Assembly: GCF_013387495.1 (NCBI RefSeq)
Contig: NZ_JABZEE010000011.1
Location: 62,001-126,000 of the forward strand
Direction: 5' to 3'
From: Streptomyces sp. PKU-EA00015
GTDB taxonomy: Bacteria > Actinomycetota > Actinomycetes > Streptomycetales > Streptomycetaceae
DNA length: 64,000 nt
In this document: one piece after another, positions 52,800 to 64,000 of the stretch
Layout of the letters: each line of letters opens with the position of its first letter
Position numbering within the stretch: position 1 is the first letter of the stretch
Made by a program: the position numbers and the translations under genes
Notes under the pieces: generated by a model
Seen by the model: the letters and a program-made list of their open reading frames with translations, nothing else
Told to the model about the DNA's origin: nothing
Databases searched by the model: none

Positions 52800-53305
52800 C
52801 CCGTTCTCCACAGGAGTGGGGACGATCTTCCGTCCACAGCCTGGGGACCGGGAAGTTGTCCAGATACAGTCCACAGGACCGCCTGTGGAGGCACTGCAGG
52901 GCCAGCTCAGCCGGGTGTGGATTTGTGGCCGGACGTCCTCCACAGTCTGTGGACAGCCGAATCGTCCACAGACCTTGATCCATGTTGTCCACCGGCAGCC
53001 CACAGGCAGGGCCTCGTTGCCCACAGCTTTTCCCCACCCCTGTCCACTGTTCGGCAACGCGACATCCCCGCTCACCGGGTCGAGTGAAAGGCATCACACC
53101 AAGGTGGTCGGTTGGCCTGTGGGGAACGTGGGTAAAGCTGGGGACGGCACTGGGGAGAAGTCCCTGTGGGCTGTGCATCGGGTGTGCAGAACTTTCGCGT
53201 GTCCACAGAAGCACCCGGTTGTCCACCGGTGCCGCCCACAGGCGCAGTGGACAAAAAACGGGCACTGACCTGCGCAGAAGGCGTTATCCACGGTTTCCAC
53301 AGGCC
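52800..53305. other. oriC: Chromosomal origin of replication oriC
   Basis: The dnaA-dnaN spacer contains a dense array of DnaA boxes related to TTGTCCACA in both orientations. Clear ones include 52804-52812 (TTCTCCACA), 52856-52864 (TTGTCCAGA), 52948-52956 (minus, CTGTCCACA), 52962-52970 (TCGTCCACA), 52985-52993 (TTGTCCACC), 53017-53025 (TTGCCCACA), 53118-53126 (minus, TTCCCCACA), 53199-53207 (GTGTCCACA), 53219-53227 (TTGTCCACC), 53246-53254 (minus, TTGTCCACT), 53284-53292 (TTATCCACG) and 53293-53301. More diverged ones bring the total to roughly 15-19. No canonical AT-rich 13-mer array is seen. This is the known position and architecture of Streptomyces oriC. Confidence 0.97.
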
Positions 53306-53512
53306 CTACTACTACTCCCACTCAGAGTTACCGGGAAATTCGCTTGGAAGAGGGGCCTGTGCACAACTCGAGCCCGGAGCGCCCGGTACCTCTTGGCACG
53401 ACTTGACCCCGACCCGCACCAGCTGTCGGCGCCGTGCGTCAGACTGGTCTCCGGCATCAAGCCGACGACGAAGGCCAGCAGGGCGAGCCAGCAACAGCAG
53501 GAGGCGGTTCCG

Positions 53513-54643
53513 GTGAAGATCCGGGTGGAGCGCGATGTACTCGCGGAGGCGGTGGCCTGGGTGGCCCGCAGCCTTCCGGCCCGTCCGCCGGCGCCCGTAC
53601 TCGCAGGCCTTCTTCTGAAGGCGGAGGACGGCGCCCTCAGCTTCTCCAGCTTCGACTACGAGGTCTCGGCCCGCGTCTCGGTGGAGGCCGAGATCGACGA
53701 GGACGGCACCGTGCTCGTCTCCGGCCGCCTGCTCGCCGACATCTGCCGCGCACTGCCCAACCGGCCGGTGGAGATTTCCACAGACGGTGTACGGGCGACC
53801 GTGGTCTGCGGCTCCTCGCGGTTCACCCTCCACACCCTGCCGGTGGAGGAGTACCCGGCGCTCCCGCAGATGCCGACCGCGACCGGCACCGTGCCCGGTG
53901 AGGTCTTCGCCTCCGCCGCCGCCCAGGTCGCCATCGCCGCCGGCCGCGACGACACCCTTCCCGTCCTGACCGGTGTGCGGATCGAGATCGAGGGCGACAC
54001 CGTCACCCTGGCTTCCACCGACCGCTACCGCTTCGCGGTCCGGGAGTTCCTGTGGAAGCCCGAGAGCCCTGACGCCTCCGCGGTGGCCCTGGTGCCCGCC
54101 AAGACGCTGCTCGACACCGCCAAGGCGCTGACCAGCGGTGACACGGTCACTCTGGCGTTGTCCGGCTCCGGTGCCGGTGAGGGTCTGATCGGTTTCGAGG
54201 GCGCCGGGCGGCGGACGACGACCCGTCTGCTCGAAGGCGACCTGCCGAAGTACCGCACGCTGTTCCCGACCGAGTTCAACTCGGTGGCCGTCATCGAGAC
54301 CGCGCCGTTCGTCGAGGCCGTCAAGCGTGTCGCCCTGGTCGCCGAGCGGAACACCCCGGTGCGTCTCAGCTTCGAGCAGGGCGTGCTGATCCTGGAGGCC
54401 GGCTCCAGCGACGACGCACAGGCTGTGGAGCGCGTGGACGCGCAGCTGGAGGGCGACGACATCTCGATCGCCTTCAACCCGACCTTCCTGCTGGACGGTC
54501 TGAGCGCGATCGACTCCCCGGTCGCCCAGCTGTCCTTCACGACCTCTACCAAGCCCGCGCTGCTGAGCGGCAAGCCGGCCGTGGACGCGGAGGCGGACGA
54601 GGCGTACAAGTACCTGATCATGCCGGTGCGACTGAGCGGCTGA
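53513..54643 (+). CDS. dnaN: DNA polymerase III beta subunit (sliding clamp)
   Basis: A 376-residue clamp that encircles DNA and tethers the polymerase. It has three repeated clamp domains, starting MKIRVERDVLAEAVAWVARS. DTLPVLTGVRIEIEGDTVTL and FNPTFLLDGLSAI mark domains 2 and 3, and it ends in YKYLIMPVRLSG. GTG 53513 is chosen because CAGGAGG is upstream and the length matches Streptomyces DnaN; the frame is open into oriC, which has no coding signal. Confidence 0.98.
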   Translation: MKIRVERDVLAEAVAWVARSLPARPPAPVLAGLLLKAEDGALSFSSFDYEVSARVSVEAEIDEDGTVLVSGRLLADICRALPNRPVEISTDGVRATVVCGSSRFTLHTLPVEEYPALPQMPTATGTVPGEVFASAAAQVAIAAGRDDTLPVLTGVRIEIEGDTVTLASTDRYRFAVREFLWKPESPDASAVALVPAKTLLDTAKALTSGDTVTLALSGSGAGEGLIGFEGAGRRTTTRLLEGDLPKYRTLFPTEFNSVAVIETAPFVEAVKRVALVAERNTPVRLSFEQGVLILEAGSSDDAQAVERVDAQLEGDDISIAFNPTFLLDGLSAIDSPVAQLSFTTSTKPALLSGKPAVDAEADEAYKYLIMPVRLSG

Positions 54644-54744
54644 TCAGCGGCTTTTGAGCGCCTGACCCCACAGGTGTGCAGCCGCGTCCGGGCGTAGTCT
54701 CGGACGCGGGTAGGAAACGGCACACAACGATTGAGGAATCTCTG

Positions 54745-55623
54745 ATGGAGCTCGGTCTCGTCGGCCTCGGCAAGATGGGCGGCAACATGCGTGAGCGCAT
54801 TCGCCGCGCAGGCCACACCGTCATCGGCTACGACCGCAACCCGGACCTCGCGGATGTCCACAGCCTCGAGGAGCTTGTGAACAAGCTCAAGGGCCCGCGC
54901 GTCGTCTGGGTCATGGTCCCGGCGGGCGCCGCGACCCAGTCCACGATCGACGAGCTGGCGGAGCTGCTGTCCCCCGGCGACATCGTCGTCGACGGCGGCA
55001 ACTCCCGCTGGACCGACGACGAGAAGCACGCCGAGGAGCTGGCCGCCAAGGACATCGGCTTCGTCGACTGCGGTGTATCCGGCGGTGTCTGGGGCCTGGA
55101 GAACGGCTACGCGCTGATGTACGGCGGCGACGCCGAGCACGTGGCGAAGGTCCAGCCGATCTTCGACGCGCTCAAGCCCGAGGGCGAGTTCGGCTCGGTC
55201 CACGCGGGCAAGGTCGGTGCCGGGCACTTCGCCAAGATGGTCCACAACGGCATCGAGTACGCCATGATGCAGGCCTACGCCGAGGGCTGGGAGCTGCTGG
55301 AGAAGGTCGACTCCGTCACCGATGTGCGCGAGGTCTTCCGCTCCTGGCAGGAGGGCACAGTCATCCGTTCCTGGCTGCTCGACCTCGCGGTCAACGCCCT
55401 GGACGAGGACGAGCACCTGGAGAAGCTGCGCGGTTTCGCGCAGGACTCCGGCGAGGGCCGCTGGACCGTCGAGGCCGCGATCGACAACGCCGTGCCGCTG
55501 CCGGCGATCACCGCGTCGCTGTTCGCGCGGTTCGCGTCCCGTCAGGACGACTCCCCGCAGATGAAGATGATCGCCGCACTGCGCAACCAGTTCGGCGGCC
55601 ACGCGGTGGAGAGCAAGAAGTAA
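54745..55623 (+). CDS. gnd: 6-phosphogluconate dehydrogenase, decarboxylating (short type)
   Basis: A 292-residue enzyme of the short Gnd/YqeC branch that oxidises 6-phosphogluconate to ribulose 5-phosphate, making NAD(P)H. The Rossmann motif is LGLVGLGKMGGNMRERIRRA. The catalytic block DCGVSGGVWGLENGYALMYG and the GAGHFAKMVHNGIEYAMMQA segment (with the catalytic Lys) are intact. It sits between dnaN and recF, as in other Streptomyces. ATG 54745 is preceded by TTGAGGA. Confidence 0.96.
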   Translation: MELGLVGLGKMGGNMRERIRRAGHTVIGYDRNPDLADVHSLEELVNKLKGPRVVWVMVPAGAATQSTIDELAELLSPGDIVVDGGNSRWTDDEKHAEELAAKDIGFVDCGVSGGVWGLENGYALMYGGDAEHVAKVQPIFDALKPEGEFGSVHAGKVGAGHFAKMVHNGIEYAMMQAYAEGWELLEKVDSVTDVREVFRSWQEGTVIRSWLLDLAVNALDEDEHLEKLRGFAQDSGEGRWTVEAAIDNAVPLPAITASLFARFASRQDDSPQMKMIAALRNQFGGHAVESKK

Positions 55624-55680
55624 TCCACAGGCTGTGCACCGCCATGCACAGCCTCGCCGGGGGAAGGTCGGCGCCACACC

Positions 55681-56820
55681 ATGCACGTCACGCATCTGTC
55701 GCTGGCCGACTTCCGCTCGTACGCCCGGGTCGAGGTCCCTCTCGATCCGGGCGTCTCCGCTTTCGTGGGGGCGAACGGCCAGGGCAAGACCAATCTCGTC
55801 GAGGCCGTCGGCTATCTGGCGACGCTGTCCAGCCATCGGGTGTCCTCGGACGCTCCGCTGGTGCGGATGGGGGCCGACCGTGCGGTGATCCGCGCCGCCG
55901 TCACCCAGGGCGAGCGCTCCCAGCTGGTCGAGCTCGAGCTCAACCCGGGCAAGGCGAACCGTGCCCGTATCAACAGGTCCTCGCAGGTCAGGCCGCGTGA
56001 CGTGCTCGGGATCGTACGCACGGTCCTGTTCGCGCCGGAGGACCTCGCGCTGGTCAAGGGCGATCCCGGTGAACGCCGGCGCTTCCTCGACGAGCTCGTC
56101 ACGGCCCGCTCGCCCCGCATGGCCGGGGTGCGCTCGGACTACGACCGCGTGCTCAAGCAGCGCAACACCCTCCTGAAGTCGGCCGCGATGGCGCGCCGGC
56201 ACGGCGGGCGTTCCATGGACATGTCCACGCTGGACGTATGGGACCAGCACCTGGCCCGGGCCGGCGCCGAGGTGCTGGCCAGACGGCTCGACCTGATAAG
56301 CGCCCTCCAGCCCCTGACGGACAAGGCGTACGAGGCACTCGCCCCGGGCGGCGGTCCGATCGCCCTGGAGTACCGTTCCTCCTCCGCTCCCGCGGGCACC
56401 GAGCATGCCGGGCCCGTGACACGCGAGGAGCTGTACGAGCAGCTGATGGGCGCGCTGGCCGAGGCTCGCAAGCAGGAGATCGAGCGGGGTGTGACCCTGA
56501 TCGGCCCGCACCGTGACGACCTGCTGCTCAAGCTGGGACAGCTCCCGGCGAAGGGGTACGCGAGCCATGGCGAGTCCTGGTCGTACGCGCTGGCGCTGCG
56601 GCTGGCCTCCTACGACCTGCTGCGTGCCGAGGGCAACGAGCCGGTGCTCGTACTCGACGACGTGTTCGCCGAGCTGGACGCACGGCGCAGGGAGCGCCTG
56701 GCGGAGCTGGTGGCCCCTGGTGAACAGGTGCTGGTGACGGCCGCGGTGGACGACGACGTCCCGCACGTGCTGGCGGGTGCCCGGTACGCGGTGGCGGACG
56801 GTCAGGTGGAGCGCGTATGA
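55681..56820 (+). CDS. recF: DNA replication and repair protein RecF
   Basis: A 379-residue SMC-like ATPase that helps load RecA at gaps. Walker A is [20 protein letters not shown], the ABC-type signature region is [16 protein letters not shown], and Walker B is [20 protein letters not shown]. Its TGA overlaps the next gene's ATG by 4 bp, so the two are coupled. Confidence 0.98.
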   Translation: MHVTHLSLADFRSYARVEVPLDPGVSAFVGANGQGKTNLVEAVGYLATLSSHRVSSDAPLVRMGADRAVIRAAVTQGERSQLVELELNPGKANRARINRSSQVRPRDVLGIVRTVLFAPEDLALVKGDPGERRRFLDELVTARSPRMAGVRSDYDRVLKQRNTLLKSAAMARRHGGRSMDMSTLDVWDQHLARAGAEVLARRLDLISALQPLTDKAYEALAPGGGPIALEYRSSSAPAGTEHAGPVTREELYEQLMGALAEARKQEIERGVTLIGPHRDDLLLKLGQLPAKGYASHGESWSYALALRLASYDLLRAEGNEPVLVLDDVFAELDARRRERLAELVAPGEQVLVTAAVDDDVPHVLAGARYAVADGQVERV

Positions 56821-57362
56821 GCGAGGACGAGATCCCGTCGGCCGCCCGGGTTCCCGAGTCCTCGGGTGTCGACCTGGCACGCGTCGCGCTGCGCGCGGCC
56901 AAGGAGCAGGCGAAGGCCAAGGGCGCGGCCGCACAGCAGAAGAAGCAGGCCAGGCGCGGCGGTGGGCTGCGCTCCGGTGCGCGGGCGGACGGTCGCGATC
57001 CGCTGCCGCTGGGCGCGGCGATCAACCGGCTGATCACCGAACGGGGCTGGGAGACCCCGGCCGCGGTGGGCGGTGTGATGGGCCGCTGGCCGCAGATCGT
57101 CGGCGAGGACCTGGCCAGGCACTGCGTACCGCTGCGCTACGACGAGGACCCGGACGAGCGCGTGCTGACGGTCCAGTGCGACTCCACGGCGTGGGCGACG
57201 CAGCTGCGGCTGCTGGCTCCGCGGCTGGTGGCGCGGCTGAACGAGGATCTGGGGCACGGCACGGTCCGGGTGATCAAGGTGCTGGGCCCCGGCGGGCCGC
57301 AGCGCCGGTTCGGTCCGCTGCGGGCGCCGGGAAGCACGGGTCCGGGGGACACGTACGGCTGA
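56817..57362 (+). CDS. dciA: DciA-like DUF721 protein, probable replicative helicase operator
   Basis: A 181-residue protein. The DUF721 core is about residues 65-150 ([60 protein letters not shown]). The first 60 residues are basic and disordered ([20 protein letters not shown]). The gene between recF and gyrB in actinobacteria (Rv0004 in M. tuberculosis) is DciA, which loads or operates DnaB in bacteria without DnaC/DnaI. No DnaC or DnaI is seen here, in keeping with this. Confidence 0.92.
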   Translation: MSEDEIPSAARVPESSGVDLARVALRAAKEQAKAKGAAAQQKKQARRGGGLRSGARADGRDPLPLGAAINRLITERGWETPAAVGGVMGRWPQIVGEDLARHCVPLRYDEDPDERVLTVQCDSTAWATQLRLLAPRLVARLNEDLGHGTVRVIKVLGPGGPQRRFGPLRAPGSTGPGDTYG

Positions 57363-59743
<2,381 letters not shown>

Positions 59744-59787
59744 GTCGGTCTCAGCTGAGTACCGCACGAAAGGACTGAAGACCAGCA

Positions 59788-62382
<2,595 letters not shown>

Positions 62383-62385
62383 AGC

Positions 62386-63021
62386 GTGAGTGGAGCCACG
62401 GGCGCCGGAGCGGCCGCTTCCGGAGCGAACGGTGCCCGTGGCCCTGCCGCGGACTCCCAGGGGGCCACAGTGACGGACACCCGGGGGCCTCAGCCCCCTC
62501 ACCAGATGTTCGGCGGCGAGCAGCCCGCTCCCGCCCAGCCGGGACAGGCGTACCACCCGCCGCAGGCGTATCCCTCACCGGGCGGCGCCCAGGGCGGCCA
62601 GTCCGCTTCGGCGGTGCGGCGGCCGCGTACGGGTGCCAGTACGACACCGCGTACGCGCAAGGCGCGGCTGCGGGTGGCGAAGGCCGACCCGTGGTCGGTG
62701 ATGAAGGTCAGCTTCCTGCTCTCCATCGCCCTGGGCATCTGCACCGTGGTGGCGGCCGCGGTGCTGTGGATGGTCATGGACGCGATGGGCGTCTTCTCGA
62801 CGGTCGGCGGGACGATCAGCGAGGCCACCGGCTCCAACGAGAGCAACGGCTTCGATCTCCAGTCGTTCCTGTCGCTGCCGCGCGTGCTCGTCTTCACCTC
62901 GGTCATCGCGGTGATCGATGTGGTGCTCGCCACAGCGCTGGCCACCCTCGGGGCCTTCATCTACAACCTCTCCGCCGGATTTGTGGGCGGTGTGGAGCTC
63001 ACGCTCGCCGAGGACGAGTAG
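62386..63021 (+). CDS. DUF3566 membrane protein
   Basis: A 211-residue protein with a Pro/Gly/Gln-rich cytoplasmic N-terminus (about 1-95), then two membrane helices (about 108-130, SFLLSIALGICTVVAAAVLW; and about 168-195, RVLVFTSVIAVIDVVLATAL). It matches the DUF3566 family located after gyrA across actinobacteria (Rv0007 in M. tuberculosis), with no established function. The arrangement suggests co-transcription with gyrBA. Confidence 0.9.
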   Translation: MSGATGAGAAASGANGARGPAADSQGATVTDTRGPQPPHQMFGGEQPAPAQPGQAYHPPQAYPSPGGAQGGQSASAVRRPRTGASTTPRTRKARLRVAKADPWSVMKVSFLLSIALGICTVVAAAVLWMVMDAMGVFSTVGGTISEATGSNESNGFDLQSFLSLPRVLVFTSVIAVIDVVLATALATLGAFIYNLSAGFVGGVELTLAEDE

Positions 63022-63049
63022 CGCCGGAGCCGGGCCCCGGAATCCGATT

Positions 63050-63078
63050 TTGGCGCTGCACCGCGGGTGCGCTAATCT
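63050..63078 (+). promoter_or_regulatory. Promoter of tRNA-Ile
   Basis: TTGGCG (63050-63055) and TAATCT (63073-63078) are separated by 17 bp, a good match to the housekeeping consensus, 25 bp upstream of the tRNA. Confidence 0.7.
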
Positions 63079-63102
63079 TCAGAGGTCAGCGCGCAGCGCG
63101 GA

Positions 63103-63176
63103 GGGGCTATAGCTCAGTTGGTTAGAGCGCATCCCTGATAAGGATGAGGCCACAGGTTCAAATCCTGTTAGCCCCA
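63103..63176 (+). tRNA. tRNA-Ile (GAT)
   Basis: A 74-nt tRNA beginning GGGGCTATAGCTCAGTTGG with the anticodon GAT at 63137-63139 in loop CTGATAA, T-arm GGTTCAAATCC, and acceptor closing TAGCCCC + A. The CCA end is not encoded, so it must be added by the CCA enzyme. It is in the same place as ileT near gyrA in many actinobacteria. No rRNA or tRNA-Ala follows within the window. Confidence 0.98.
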
Positions 63177-63183
63177 CAATGCG

Positions 63184-63215
63184 AAGGCCCCCAGCCGGAT
63201 CCGGTTGGGGGCCTT
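63184..63215 (+). terminator. Terminator after tRNA-Ile
   Basis: A 13-bp stem with one G-T wobble (AAGGCCCCCA-G-CC against GG-T-TGGGGGCCTT) and a 6-nt loop, closing with TTT. It starts 7 bp after the tRNA. Confidence 0.9.
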
Positions 63216-63410
63216 TGGCGTGTCCGGCCGGGCCGATCGGTCCGTGACCGGCGCGCCCCGGCGAGAGCCGGGCCGATCGCTTAGCCGTGGCCCCAGTTGA
63301 GGCGGGGCGGGGGCTCGGCGGCTTCCCGGTAGGTCACCGATCGGTATCGGTCGGTGTGTATAGTCGGGCGCCAGAAGTCCTCATACGTCAAGGAAAGACG
63401 AGGTCGCGCG

Positions 63411-63545
63411 GTGAAGAAGCTTCTCCTGGTCGCACTGGCCGCCATCGGCGGGCTCCTCGTGTACCGCCAGATCCAGGCGGATCGCGCCGAGCAGGATCTG
63501 TGGACGGAGGCGACCGACTCCGTGCCCGCAGGTTCGGGTGTGTGA
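63411..63545 (+). CDS. DLW-39 family micropeptide
   Basis: A 44-residue peptide: VKKLLLVALAAIGGLLVYRQ is the N-terminal membrane helix, followed by an acidic segment containing EQDLWTEATD, with the DLW triad that names the family. These tiny single-pass peptides occur near gyrA in actinobacteria, and their function is unknown. The GTG at 63411 follows GAGG. The frame is open upstream to 63354 but without family likeness. Confidence 0.85.
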   Translation: MKKLLLVALAAIGGLLVYRQIQADRAEQDLWTEATDSVPAGSGV

Positions 63546-63728
63546 GACGCAGTCCGTGGATCATGGGCCCCGGTCGCGGAAGCGGCCGGGGCTTCGTGCT
63601 GTTCGGGCGCTGGTGCCGCGACGGCGGCCGACTGCGGGCCGTTGCGCGACCGTGACGCAATACCCTTGAGTTCACCTCCGCAAATCACTAACTTGCGAGA
63701 GCAAACGCGAAGCTGTGGGGGGACGAGC

Positions 63729-64000
63729 GTGACAGCACGACAGCGCCGCCGGGCGGCGGTGGTGACGATCGGGGCGGCTTTGGCCCTGGTGGCACCGCTG
63801 CCGGCGGCGGGTGCGGCGGAGCCGGGCGGGTGGGAGGCCCGGGCGCCGGGGGAGGGCAGCGCCACGGGACTCGTGATGGTGCTGGACTCCTCCGGGTCCA
63901 TGGCCGACGACGACGGCACGAGGCGCACGCGGATGGAGGCCGCGCGCTCGGCCGTGGGAACGGTCGTCGACACGCTCCCCGAAGGCCATCCGACCGGGCT
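63729..64000 (+). CDS. Secreted VWA domain protein (partial, runs off the window)
   Basis: Only the first about 90 residues are present. The start is GTG 63729 with a GGGGGGACGAG ribosome site. A signal peptide follows (RRRAAVVTIGAALALVAPLP then AAGAA), then the beginning of a von Willebrand factor A domain with the MIDAS motif DSSGSMADDDG. Such secreted proteins are adhesion or substrate-binding in nature. The rest lies beyond position 64000, so its length and other domains are unknown. Confidence 0.85.
   Translation, partial: MTARQRRRAAVVTIGAALALVAPLPAAGAAEPGGWEARAPGEGSATGLVMVLDSSGSMADDDGTRRTRMEAARSAVGTVVDTLPEGHPTG

Overview
The window is the replication-origin region of a high-GC actinobacterial chromosome, almost certainly a Streptomyces. 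The evidence is the roughly 70% GC content, frequent GTG starts, the sporulation pair ssgR-ssgA, the gene order dnaB ... parB-parA-rsmG-jag-yidC-yidD-rnpA-rpmH-dnaA-oriC-dnaN-gnd-recF-dciA-gyrB-gyrA-tRNA-Ile, and many ParB sites of the form GTTTCACGTGAAAC. No mobile element, CRISPR array, rRNA gene or intein was seen. The species cannot be named from the sequence alone.

Layout. 1-3.4 kb: thiC behind a TPP riboswitch, then a divergent YibE/F membrane protein. 3.4-9 kb: ssgA-ssgR, small membrane and cupin proteins, a PLP-dependent lyase, a LysR regulator and a Nudix hydrolase. 9-16.2 kb is the most accessory-looking part: a flavohaemoglobin-like protein with a very long disordered N-terminus, acetyltransferases, a MarR regulator, a class C beta-lactamase-like hydrolase, and a TetR remnant whose operator survives but whose DNA-binding domain is missing. 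16.2-21.3 kb: replicative helicase dnaB with a DnaA-box cluster upstream, a MATE exporter, and the operon rpsF-ssb-rpsR-rplI. 21.5-41 kb is largely cell-envelope: femX with an alanine-racemase-like gene, a GT87 glycosyltransferase, a class A PBP, PadR with a 35-bp operator, inositol-phosphate synthase, pcnA, DUF6049, MurJ and a membrane pseudokinase. 40.4-43.5 kb: sigM with its anti-sigma factor, and trxB-trxA behind a SigR-type promoter. 44.5-50.5 kb: the leftward parB/parA to rpmH block. 50.8-64 kb: the rightward dnaA, oriC, dnaN, gnd, recF, dciA, gyrBA block, a DUF3566 membrane protein, tRNA-Ile, a DLW-39 micropeptide, and the start of a secreted VWA protein.

How it works together. DnaA binds the roughly 870-bp dnaA-dnaN spacer. 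DnaB is the helicase, DciA its probable loader or operator, SSB and DnaN act at the fork, and GyrAB relieves supercoiling. ParA and ParB segregate origins through nine perfect parS copies, all on the dnaB side of oriC in this window. Several parS copies lie in or beside transcription terminators, and two are the core of longer perfect palindromes. The wall genes (FemX, PBP, MurJ, pseudokinase, DUF6049) and SsgA/SsgR link the same region to hyphal growth and sporulation septation.
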